A DNA stretch of 64,000 nt from Flavobacterium gilvum. Its GTDB lineage: Bacteria; Bacteroidota; Bacteroidia; Flavobacteriales; Flavobacteriaceae. A model generated the notes under the pieces. It was not told the DNA's origin. It ran no database searches and was given only the letters and a program-made list of their open reading frames with translations. Shown piece by piece: positions 16,309 to 25,136 of this stretch. The first letter of the stretch is position 1, and each line of letters opens with the position of its first letter. The translations under genes and the position numbers were made by a program. The stretch covers positions 2,108,001 through 2,172,000 of the forward strand of contig NZ_CP017479.1 in NCBI RefSeq assembly GCF_001761465.1, in the 5' to 3' direction.

Positions 16309-18498
16309 ATGTCATCAATTCGTTTTCAAGCTTTAAAAGAAGCTTCAAATAGAAAGTTACTAGAGTTTCATGAAACAGGAAGAAAATCGGTTTTGTTTGG
16401 AGCTAATGTGTTTAACGACAAAGCAATGAAGCAATATTTGACTTCGGATGCTTTCAAAGGTGTGCAGGGTGCGGTTCAGCACGGAACCAAAATAGATAGA
16501 AAACTGGCAGATTATATTGCCATGGGGATGAAAGAATGGGCTTTGTCTAAAGGCGTTACCCATTATACACACTGGTTTCAGCCACTTACAGGGACTACTG
16601 CAGAGAAACACGACGCTTTTTTTGAAACTTCATTTGATGGAAGCGATCCTTTAGAAAAATTTGGTGGGGCACAATTGGTTCAGCAAGAACCGGATGCATC
16701 AAGTTTTCCGCATGGTGGAATAAGAAATACATTTGAGGCAAGAGGATATACTGCCTGGGATCCTACATCGCCAGCCTTTATTTTTGGTACAACATTATGT
16801 ATTCCAACTATATTTATTTCGTATACCGGTGAGGCTTTAGACAATAAAATTCCATTATTACGAGCTTTGTCGGCTATTGATGAGGCTGCTGCGGAAGTTT
16901 GCAGGTATTTTGATAAAAATGTTAAGAAAGTGACAGCTACTTTGGGTTGGGAACAGGAATATTTCCTAATTGATCGCTCGTTGGCAAATTCTCGTCCGGA
17001 TATAGTAATGACAGGAAGAACTTTGCTGGGGCATACTTCTGCCAAAGGGCAACAGTTAGATGACCACTATTTTGGTTCCATTCCAACTCGTGCTTTGACT
17101 TATATGAGAGATTTGGAACAAGAATGTATGTTGCTGGGAATTCCGGTGAAAACGCGCCATAATGAGGTAGCTCCAAATCAGTTTGAGTTTGCGCCAATTT
17201 TTGAGGAAGCTAATTTAGCTGTGGATCATAACTGCCTATTAATGGACGTTATGCAAAAAGTAGCCGAACGTCACGATTTGAAAGTTTTGCTTCATGAAAA
17301 ACCTTTTAAAGGGGTTAATGGTTCTGGAAAGCACAACAACTGGTCTTTGTCTACAGACACTGGTGTGAATTTGTTGAGTCCAAGTAAAACTCCAATGACA
17401 AATTTACAGTTCCTTACTTTTTTTATTAATACAATCAAAGCCGTAAATGATTATGAAGCTTTGTTGAGAGCTTCGATTGCTACGGCAAGTAATGACCACA
17501 GGCTTGGCGCCAATGAAGCGCCACCATCTATTATTTCGGTTTTTATCGGAGAACAATTGACCAAAGTTTTGGCTGAATTGGAAGGTGTTTCTACCGGAAA
17601 ATTATCTCCAGAGGAAAAAACTGATTTGAAACTGAATGTTGTTGGAAAAATTCCGGATGTTCTTTTGGATAACACCGATAGAAACAGAACGTCACCATTT
17701 GCTTTTACAGGAAATAAATTTGAATTCAGAGCCGTTGGTTCTTCGGCAAACTGTTCGAATGCCATGACAACTTTGAACACGATAGTTGCCAAACAACTAA
17801 AGGATTTCAAAGCGGCTGTAGATGTTTTGATAGAAACCAAAGACATGAAAAAGGATGATGCCATTTTTAATGTTTTGAGAGAATATATCAAACAATCCAA
17901 AAAAATCCTTTTTGAAGGAGATGGCTATAGCGATGCTTGGCAAAAAGAAGCTGCCAAAAGAGGTTTGAGTAATTTTAGAACCACTCCCGAAGCTTTGAAA
18001 GTGAGAGCTTCAAAACAAGCCATCGATTTATTTGGCGAAATGGGAATCTTGAATCATGTTGAATTACATGCCCGTTATGAAATTGAATTGGAGGAATACA
18101 CCAAAAAAATTCAGATTGAAGGAAGGGTTCTTGGAGATATTTCCAAAAATCATGTGATTCCAACAGCTATTAAATATCAAAATACTTTGATAGAGAACGT
18201 GAAAGGATTGAAAGATATTTTTGGATCTGATTTTGAATCTATTGCCAAAGAGCAAATTACGTTGATAAAAGAGATTTCGGGACATATTGAAGGCATTAAT
18301 TCTAAAGTAGAAGAGATGACCGAAGAAAGAAAAAAAGCCAATAATTTGACGGATGCTCACGCAATGGCCGAAGCATATTGCAATAACGTAAAACCTTATT
18401 TTGAAATCATCAGAAATCATTGTGACAAATTAGAGTTGCTGGTTGATAATGAACTTTGGACTTTGACCAAATACCGAGAATTGCTTTTGACAAAGTAG
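16309..18498 (+). CDS. glnN: glutamine synthetase type III
   Basis: This 729-residue protein is of the GSIII class found in Bacteroidota and cyanobacteria, well over the size of GSI or GSII. Class signatures include GGIRNTFEARGYTAWDPTSP in the N-terminal region, LGWEQEYFLIDRS, RHNEVAPNQFEFAPIFEEA, KPFKGVNGSGKHNNWS (about 331-346), ANEAPPSIISVFIG and RNRTSPFAFTGNKFEFR. A C-terminal helical region (about 600-729) is typical of GSIII. It catalyses ATP-dependent glutamine formation from ammonia and, in Bacteroidota, is usually the main or ammonium-responsive enzyme, which is family knowledge. It is transcribed away from the GSII gene, with its own terminator. The gene is bracketed by opposed copies of a dispersed repeat. 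Confidence 0.95.
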   Translation: MSSIRFQALKEASNRKLLEFHETGRKSVLFGANVFNDKAMKQYLTSDAFKGVQGAVQHGTKIDRKLADYIAMGMKEWALSKGVTHYTHWFQPLTGTTAEKHDAFFETSFDGSDPLEKFGGAQLVQQEPDASSFPHGGIRNTFEARGYTAWDPTSPAFIFGTTLCIPTIFISYTGEALDNKIPLLRALSAIDEAAAEVCRYFDKNVKKVTATLGWEQEYFLIDRSLANSRPDIVMTGRTLLGHTSAKGQQLDDHYFGSIPTRALTYMRDLEQECMLLGIPVKTRHNEVAPNQFEFAPIFEEANLAVDHNCLLMDVMQKVAERHDLKVLLHEKPFKGVNGSGKHNNWSLSTDTGVNLLSPSKTPMTNLQFLTFFINTIKAVNDYEALLRASIATASNDHRLGANEAPPSIISVFIGEQLTKVLAELEGVSTGKLSPEEKTDLKLNVVGKIPDVLLDNTDRNRTSPFAFTGNKFEFRAVGSSANCSNAMTTLNTIVAKQLKDFKAAVDVLIETKDMKKDDAIFNVLREYIKQSKKILFEGDGYSDAWQKEAAKRGLSNFRTTPEALKVRASKQAIDLFGEMGILNHVELHARYEIELEEYTKKIQIEGRVLGDISKNHVIPTAIKYQNTLIENVKGLKDIFGSDFESIAKEQITLIKEISGHIEGINSKVEEMTEERKKANNLTDAHAMAEAYCNNVKPYFEIIRNHCDKLELLVDNELWTLTKYRELLLTK

Positions 18499-18524
18499 TT
18501 TGATTGTATATTTATAAAAACTGA

Positions 18525-18550
18525 AAAAGGCTTTCTACGGGAAGCCTTTT
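18525..18550 (+). terminator. terminator of GSIII gene
   Basis: A 9-bp stem (AAAAGGCTT with AAGCCTTTT) is followed by a T run, 26 nt after the stop. Confidence 0.75.
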
Positions 18551-18588
18551 TTTGTTTTTGATGTTTTTCTTCTGAAAGAAAGTAAAAA

Positions 18589-18821
18589 ACTGAGTTCAAT
18601 TATTAATTTTTTGGAGCAGAAAGATTTGCTTCGCCTGTTCGCTGTCGCTCGGGTGATGTTTTCAGTAAACATTGGTCCCGCTATCCGTTACAATCTTGTA
18701 AGTCTCGTCCCAAAAGACGAGACTTACAAGGATTTCCACTTCTATCGGGGCTAAAAGAGAGCGATTTTACCTCTTTATAATCATCCCAAAAAGAAAAAAA
18801 CAGTAGTAATCGACTCAGGTT
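18589..18821. repeat. dispersed hairpin-core repeat, copy 2
   Basis: This is a 233-bp element that begins ACTGAGTTCAATTA and ends TAATCGACTCAGGTT, imperfect terminal inverted repeats. Between them lie GGTCCCGCTATCCGTTACAA, then a perfect 15-bp hairpin (18695-18709 with 18716-18730, 6-nt loop), then CCACTTCTATCGGGGCTAAA. Compared with copy 1 the flanks are nearly identical, while the hairpin has different bases and greater length yet remains fully paired. A TTCGCCTGTTCGCTGTCGCT stretch at about 18631-18650 is shared in degenerate form with the copy at 29.0 kb. Confidence 0.75.
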
Positions 18822-18829
18822 TAAAACAA

Positions 18830-18858
18830 AAAAGCACCCGTTTGTGGCGGATGCTTTT
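18830..18858 (-). terminator. terminator of the Ig-repeat protein gene
   Basis: The stem AAAAGCACCCG/CGGATGCTTTT (one mismatch) with a 7-nt loop lies 20 nt past the minus-strand stop, with a T-tract from the A run on its left. Confidence 0.7.
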
Positions 18859-18877
18859 CATTTTAAAATTGGTTAAA

Positions 18878-21800
18878 TTATCTGGAAGAAAGTACTTTTT
18901 GAGTACTACTTCCTTTATTGGTAGTCAATTTTATTACATAAACTTCCTCTTGGCCAGTACCTGGGATGTTTAGTAGAACAGATTTGTTCAAGTAACCGTT
19001 TGTGTCGTAGCTTTTTGCTACTACATATCCGTTTGTGTTGAACACTTCAATTCTTACATCGGTAACAAAATCAAAGTTGTAGCTTACAGTAAGCTGATCT
19101 TTGAAGGGAACCGGAGAGGCTATAAATGTATTAGTATCAGCTATTCTGGAAGTATTAGTTCCAATTAATGATTCCCCTATTGGAGGAGCCATACAAACAA
19201 GTGGTTCAATACCGTAACCTACAAATATTCTACATTCATCAAAAGCATTATTGATTAAATCAACAGCACTAGCGATTTCAGACAATGTCAAGCCATTTGT
19301 ACTTCCGCCAGCCAAAGCTTGGTTTGCCAAAGCAAACAATCCTTGAACAGATTTTGTTGAAAGTGCATTGATGACTTTTGTTGGTATAGTATAATATTTA
19401 TACTCGTTGATTACCGGTGTAAATCCGCCAGGAGAACATTGTCTGGTTTTTGGGATATTAGATCCACAACCACCTTCAGGTTCAGCAACTGCAAAAGTTC
19501 CCGGTTGCAATGCTAAATTACCAAGGGCGCCATCTATACCTATGTTAAGGCCTAAAGTGATGGTTTGAGCCAATAAAGTATTATTGATTTTACCATTTTT
19601 AAGATAATAACCTTTATTATCATTATTGCCTATCTCTGAAATATGGAATAAATCACCGCTTCTTATTACTTTACTTGATCCTCCACCAGGTAAATATTGA
19701 ATAATTGCATTTACATCTGTCAAATCATTTAAGATTGGATTGTAGGTAAACAAAATTCCTCTAGTTGATGAACCAATTGTCATGGTGTTGCTAGGGTAAG
19801 AAGTCAGTGCTTTTTTAATCAAATCGACAGTTGAATACTGTTTGTACATATTTGATTGAGCGTCAAAGCTACAAGACATACCTCCAGCATTACCATAGGC
19901 ACCTTGAGTATAAGTACATAATGCGGCACTACAAGATTTAACATCTACAGAGAACTGTTGTACTCTAGTACAACCTGTTGCAACAAATGTCAATCTTATA
20001 TAGATGGTGTGAACACCAACCGAAGCTGTGTAATTTGTAATGTTGTTACCAGTAATTTCATCATTCATTGCTGTAACATCTCTCCAGAAGGTTACACTTT
20101 CTACAAGTGGATCTGGCAATGCATCAAGAATGGCTGAACGAAGATTTAATGGCAATGGAGCACAAATTTCTAGGTCATGTAGTGTGAATGGTGTTGGTAG
20201 TTCGCCAGGAGTGACTGTCAAACAGTTGCTGTTAGCGGAACACATAACACCATTGAGAGTTGAAGTAGCCACTCTACGGTAATTGGTTGTTGCACTTACT
20301 GTTGACGGATCATAAGTAGCTGAGGTAGCCCCTGGGATATTTGTCCAAGGACCTTCGCAACCATTTGTGCTGATTTGCCATTGATAAGAAATAACTCCAA
20401 TTCCTGTACTACTTCCATCTGTGGTGCTAGTAAATGGATCAGGATCAAATGGTCCGCATTTTGTTTGACTTCCAGCGATTACTCCCGGAGTTATTGGGTT
20501 AGGAGTGACTGTCAAACAGTTGCTGTTGGCAGAACACATAACACCGTTAAGTGTTGAAGTAGCCACTCTTCGGAAATTGGTTATTACGGATATCGCTCCG
20601 GCATCATAAGTTGCAGATGTAGCTCCCTGAATATTTGTCCAAGTACCTTCACATCCATTTGTACTCATTTGCCATTGATAGGAAATTGTGCCACCGTTGG
20701 TTGTGCTTCCCGGCGTAGTATTGGTAAATGCGGCTGGATCAAATGGGGTACAGAGTGTTTGATTGCCTGCAATTGTACCAGGGGTAATGTCATTTGGAGT
20801 TACAACCAAAATATTACTGTTGGCAGAACAACCTACGTCAGAAGAAGCAACTCTTCGGAACCAAGTTTTAACAGCTACCGCCGGTGCATCATAAGTTTCA
20901 GATGTCGCGCCTGCAATATTTGCGAAACCTGCAACAGCACTTACGATACTGCTTTGCCATTGATAAGTTATTGTGCCATGGTCAGAACCAGGTGTAACAC
21001 TTGTAAACGGCGCAGGGTCAAATGGAGAACATAGTGTTTGGTTTCCGGCAATTTCACCAGGAACTATTCCTGTTGGAGTGACTGTCAAACAGTTGCTGTT
21101 AGCGGAACACATAACACCATTGAGAGTTGAAGTAGCGACTCTGCGATAATTTGTGATTACACTTACTGCCGGTGGATCAAAGGTTGCTGATGTAGCCCCT
21201 AGGATATTTGCCCAAGTACCTTCGCAGCCATTAGTGCTCATTTGCCATTGGTAAGAGATTACTCCGACTCCTGTACTGCTTCCCGGTGTAGTGCTTGTAA
21301 AGGCTACTGCATCAAAAGGAGTACAACCAATTTGACTTCCAGCGATTACTCCCGGAGTTATTGGGTTAGGAGTGACTGTCAAACAGTTGCTGTTGGCAGA
21401 ACACATAACACCGTTAAGTGTTGAAGTAGCCACTCTTCGGAAATTGGTTATTACGGATACCGCTCCGGCATCATAAGTTGCAGATGTAGCTCCCTGAATA
21501 TTTGTCCAAGTACCTTCACATCCATTTGTACTCATTTGCCATTGATAGGAAATTGTGCCACCGTTGGTTGTGCTTCCCGGCGTAGTATTGGTAAATGCGG
21601 CTGGATCAAATGGGGTACAGAGTGTTTGATTGCCTGCAATTGTACCAGGGGTAATGTCATTTGGAGTTACAACCAAAACATTACTGTTGGCAGAACAACC
21701 TACGTCAGAAGAAGCAACTCTTCGGAACCAAGTTTTAACAGCTACCGCCGGTGCATCATAAGTTTCAGATGTCGCGCCTGCAATATTTGCGAAACCTGCA

Positions 21801-24025
21801 ACAGCACTTACGATACTGCTTTGCCATTGGTAAGTTATTGTGCCATGGTCAGAACCAGGTGTAACACTTGTAAACGGCGCAGGGTCAAATGGAGAACATA
21901 GTGTTTGGTTTCCGGCAATTTCACCAGGAACTATTCCAGTTGGGGTGACTGTCAAACAGTTGCTGTTAGCGGAACACATAACACCATTGAGAGTTGAAGT
22001 AGCGACTCTGCGATAATTTGTGATTACACTTACTGCCGGTGGATCAAAGGTTGCTGATGTAGCCCCTACGATATTTGCCCAAGTACCTTCGCAGCCATTA
22101 GTGCTCATTTGCCATTGGTAAGAGATTACTCCGACTCCTGTACTGCTTCCCGGTGTAGTGCTTGTAAAGGCTACTGCATCAAAAGGAGTACAACCAATTT
22201 GACTTCCAGCGATTACTCCCGGAGTTATTGGGTTAGGAGTGACTGTCAAACAGTTGCTGTTTGCAGAACAGGCAACACCATTGAGTGTAGCAGTTGTAAC
22301 TCTTCGGAAATTGGTTATTACGGATACTGCTCCGGCATCATAAGTTGCAGATGTAGCTCCTGATATATCTGACCAGGTTCCGTTACAGCCAGTTGTACTT
22401 ATTTGCCATTGATAGGTAATTACTCCTCCGTCACTGGCGCTTCCCGGCGTAGTATTGGTAAATGCGGCTGGATCAAATGGAGTACAGAGTGTTTGATCGC
22501 CTGCAATTACGCCCGGATTAACGATATTCACAGTTGCGGTAACCTGCGTTCTTGGACCTTCACAGTCTGAAGCACTGGTACAGCTTACCCAATAGCTAGT
22601 CGTTGTTGAAATGGTTGGAGAGTATGTGAGTCCCTCATTAACTTTAGTGCCACCAGTAGCGGCATCATACCATTTTAAAGTTCCTCCAGTGCAACCACTT
22701 GCTGAAAGATTAACTTGAACTGGACCAGGACCGCAAACTGTTACATTAGTTGTAGTTGGGGGGTCTGGTCTAAAATTCAAATTCAATTGAATTGGAGCCC
22801 CAGGGAAATCTTTTAATTCTGATTGAGCTGAATTTCCAGATGTTCTGGTTCGGATAAACAATGTACTGATTGAAGTACAATTATTTTTGAAGAAAGTTAG
22901 CACCTGAGTGAGGTTTATGGCTCCTTCTGCCCATTGATTAGGGGCATAAGTACCTGTGGCACCACTTCCATATACATCAAAAGGGACAAATGTATCTTCA
23001 TCATTATTCGTACAAAATATTTGACCCGCAAAATTAGAGTTTGGATACACTACATATTGGTAGGTAGAGCCTACTAATTCCCATTTTCTAATCACGACAT
23101 TAGCATCTCCACCCCCTTGTGTAAATTCAATGGTAATTAATATATCACCAGGGGTACGACCACCAGTTGAGTCAGGTGCTTCTGTGTGAAAAAAACCACT
23201 ACCTCCAGAAATTTGAGAAACATTTGTAAGAGGGTCTATAGGGCCGTAAGTGGCGCCCGTAATTGTTAAAGGTGCTTGCAGAAATTCAAAATCGATATAG
23301 CTACTACCATTGGTTACTTGACGGTCACCAGCAAATAGACACCATAAGTCAGTTGAACGACCCTGAGGAATTGTAGCTGTTCCGGGACCGGGGAAATTAT
23401 CTGGATCACCATAACTAAAATGAGCTCCACAATTTTGGATTTCATTTTTATTTGGAGAACTTCCTGCTCCCCATTCATACGTATTTGGATTGTCATTAAT
23501 TTTATTAGATTTGGTGAATATCGTTAGGTCATTTAGATAACGATCTTTTAATTGAATAGTAACTGGAACAGGTTGAGGAATAGGTGGAGCAGGTGATGGA
23601 GGCTGAATTACAGGTGGGTAAAAAACCTTTCCTACATCTGGACTCGTTGGATCTATATTAATTAATCCATGTCCACCAATAAGCGGATGATCTGAGTCAA
23701 ATAAATCACCAACGCCAAAGTATATGCTACTGAGTGGTTGGTGAGCAAAGGCATTACCATCGATAGCATCTCCCAATTTGGGAGTTGATACCGGCGCTAC
23801 TCCTTGAATATTTTGTGAGTAGACCGTTGTATATCCGGTCATAAGAATCCCCACAAAAGCCATAGGTAAGATTAGATTCTGATACCAGTTGGCAAACCGG
23901 GGTTTTAAAACTCGAATTAAAGTGTCCGTAAGGTTAAAATTCGAGAGTCCTGTTTTGAGATGACAGGAAAAAGCGTAACAATATTCTTGGACGCTTTTTA
24001 TCTTAAAAGAGAAATTTTTTTTCAT
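18878..24025 (-). CDS. giant secreted protein with eight Ig-like repeats and T9SS C-terminal domain
   Basis: This is a 1715-residue exported protein. The N-terminus is unusually long before the hydrophobic segment (LILPMAFVGILMTGYTTVYS, about 51-70), as in large Flavobacterium surface proteins. About 70-430 is a beta-rich region of unknown type with a proline-rich linker (PPSPAPPIPQPVPV). About 435-510 is an Ig-like module (GGTLKWYDAATGGTKV). Then eight repeats of about 95 residues follow. Each starts PGxIAGxQTLCTPFDP, continues with ISYQWQ and GATSATYDAxAVS, and ends RRVATSTLNGVMCSANSN. A vertex-like Ig module and a unique domain precede a C-terminal sorting domain (ASPVPFKDQLTVSYNF to the end), which should direct export by the type IX system and surface attachment. 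Two conserved Cys per repeat suggest disulfides. The likely role is adhesin or surface filament; no enzyme domain is seen. Confidence 0.88.
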   Translation of the reverse strand: MKKNFSFKIKSVQEYCYAFSCHLKTGLSNFNLTDTLIRVLKPRFANWYQNLILPMAFVGILMTGYTTVYSQNIQGVAPVSTPKLGDAIDGNAFAHQPLSSIYFGVGDLFDSDHPLIGGHGLINIDPTSPDVGKVFYPPVIQPPSPAPPIPQPVPVTIQLKDRYLNDLTIFTKSNKINDNPNTYEWGAGSSPNKNEIQNCGAHFSYGDPDNFPGPGTATIPQGRSTDLWCLFAGDRQVTNGSSYIDFEFLQAPLTITGATYGPIDPLTNVSQISGGSGFFHTEAPDSTGGRTPGDILITIEFTQGGGDANVVIRKWELVGSTYQYVVYPNSNFAGQIFCTNNDEDTFVPFDVYGSGATGTYAPNQWAEGAINLTQVLTFFKNNCTSISTLFIRTRTSGNSAQSELKDFPGAPIQLNLNFRPDPPTTTNVTVCGPGPVQVNLSASGCTGGTLKWYDAATGGTKVNEGLTYSPTISTTTSYWVSCTSASDCEGPRTQVTATVNIVNPGVIAGDQTLCTPFDPAAFTNTTPGSASDGGVITYQWQISTTGCNGTWSDISGATSATYDAGAVSVITNFRRVTTATLNGVACSANSNCLTVTPNPITPGVIAGSQIGCTPFDAVAFTSTTPGSSTGVGVISYQWQMSTNGCEGTWANIVGATSATFDPPAVSVITNYRRVATSTLNGVMCSANSNCLTVTPTGIVPGEIAGNQTLCSPFDPAPFTSVTPGSDHGTITYQWQSSIVSAVAGFANIAGATSETYDAPAVAVKTWFRRVASSDVGCSANSNVLVVTPNDITPGTIAGNQTLCTPFDPAAFTNTTPGSTTNGGTISYQWQMSTNGCEGTWTNIQGATSATYDAGAVSVITNFRRVATSTLNGVMCSANSNCLTVTPNPITPGVIAGSQIGCTPFDAVAFTSTTPGSSTGVGVISYQWQMSTNGCEGTWANILGATSATFDPPAVSVITNYRRVATSTLNGVMCSANSNCLTVTPTGIVPGEIAGNQTLCSPFDPAPFTSVTPGSDHGTITYQWQSSIVSAVAGFANIAGATSETYDAPAVAVKTWFRRVASSDVGCSANSNILVVTPNDITPGTIAGNQTLCTPFDPAAFTNTTPGSTTNGGTISYQWQMSTNGCEGTWTNIQGATSATYDAGAISVITNFRRVATSTLNGVMCSANSNCLTVTPNPITPGVIAGSQTKCGPFDPDPFTSTTDGSSTGIGVISYQWQISTNGCEGPWTNIPGATSATYDPSTVSATTNYRRVATSTLNGVMCSANSNCLTVTPGELPTPFTLHDLEICAPLPLNLRSAILDALPDPLVESVTFWRDVTAMNDEITGNNITNYTASVGVHTIYIRLTFVATGCTRVQQFSVDVKSCSAALCTYTQGAYGNAGGMSCSFDAQSNMYKQYSTVDLIKKALTSYPSNTMTIGSSTRGILFTYNPILNDLTDVNAIIQYLPGGGSSKVIRSGDLFHISEIGNNDNKGYYLKNGKINNTLLAQTITLGLNIGIDGALGNLALQPGTFAVAEPEGGCGSNIPKTRQCSPGGFTPVINEYKYYTIPTKVINALSTKSVQGLFALANQALAGGSTNGLTLSEIASAVDLINNAFDECRIFVGYGIEPLVCMAPPIGESLIGTNTSRIADTNTFIASPVPFKDQLTVSYNFDFVTDVRIEVFNTNGYVVAKSYDTNGYLNKSVLLNIPGTGQEEVYVIKLTTNKGSSTQKVLSSR
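20464..21330 (-). repeat. 867-bp tandem repeat unit, copy A
   Basis: This unit (289 codons, three Ig repeats) is followed at once by a copy that differs at only a handful of bases that I can see by eye. It starts at TTTGACTTCCAGCG. Both copies remain in frame. Confidence 0.9.
21331..22197 (-). repeat. 867-bp tandem repeat unit, copy B
   Basis: This is nearly identical to copy A at a constant offset of 867 bp. Differences seen include C/T at 21461 against 20594 (GGATACC against GGATATC) and A/T in CTATTCCAGTTGG against CTATTCCTGTTGG. The first about 60 bp of a third copy follow at 22198 before the sequence diverges. Confidence 0.9.
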
Positions 24026-25136
24026 ATTAGTAATGGTTTTTAGGCCATACTATTAATAGGAAAAGATTAGTAGACAAAGGGTTTCCGAAAAACCAATGAA
24101 TGTTGTTTCATATTGCGTCATTAAAATTAAGAGGGAACAAACTTTTAAAAGTCTGTACAAAAAACTAAAAAATAAGGAAAAAAGATAACAACTTCATAAA
24201 CAGATTTACAAAGTAGACAAGCATCAAAAAGAGATTCTATTGTGGGGAACAATAATTAAATTCTTTTTCTAACAAATTTGTTTAAAACCAGGAAACTTTG
24301 ATTCCCAAAAATGCTCCAAAAAAAATAAATTAATTGTGAATAGATTAAAAACCAAAAGCTCACCTTTAGAGAAAATGTGACTTTAGGCAAATGATTAACT
24401 TCAAAAAATATTGAAGAACAAAGCTTTTTTCTTGTAATAATTTTTTCGGAAATCCTGTGGGGTCGAGTCTGGATTATTCCTAAATCATCAAAAGATTTTA
24501 ATATTATTAAAGAACAATAACCAATTTTTTATTGACTTTTTGGCTTCCATTTTGAGTTGCCAAAATCACCCTAAGAGTGATGCTGTAAAATTACTTAAAT
24601 TAAAAACTAAACGACCGGAAAAGATTTTAATCATCGATAAAATTCATATATAAACGACAAAATGCATCTTGAATAGGAATAAGAATACATAAAAAGTAGT
24701 TTGCATAGCATAAATGACTTTAATATAACTTACTAATAATCAATTAATTACTTGTTGTTTTTTTTGATTTTTGAACATAAAAACGTATAAAAGTAACTGT
24801 GTTATCATTATAAGAGCTAATTCATAAAAAAATCGACAGTTTTTTAAGTTAAAAACAGTTTTTTTTGAGGTTAAATTTTAAACCAAAATTATATCAGAAA
24901 GAATCTGATGGAAATATCTTGCTTTAATTTTTTAAGCTAAAAATTATTGGCTCAGTGATTTAATTTTAATCAACAATCATTTATTAAAATAAAAAAAAAC
25001 CTTAACTTTATTACACTCTTAATGAAGACTTTAGTTTTAAATTTCTGAACCCCAAATGCTTTAAAAAACTAATCGCCCTTTCTTATTTTTTTAATAGTTA
25101 GTTAATCAAATCAGTCTTCAATTAAATAACTTTTCG
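24026..25136. other. 1.1-kb gene-free, AT-rich divergent intergenic region
   Basis: This is the longest non-coding stretch in the window, between the divergent Ig-repeat gene and a reductase gene. It is AT-rich with many A and T runs. I find no open frame with a plausible start, no tRNA, no long hairpin and no copy of the two repeat classes seen elsewhere. No TANNTTTG box could be assigned to the Ig-repeat gene with confidence. It may hold a long leader, a small RNA or decayed sequence. Confidence 0.5.

Noticed and set aside
20040..22363. Repeated plus-strand open frames of 60-121 residues, rich in Cys, Arg and Ser
   Set aside because: They repeat every 867 bp because they lie antisense to the duplicated Ig-repeat gene; composition is that of a shadow frame.
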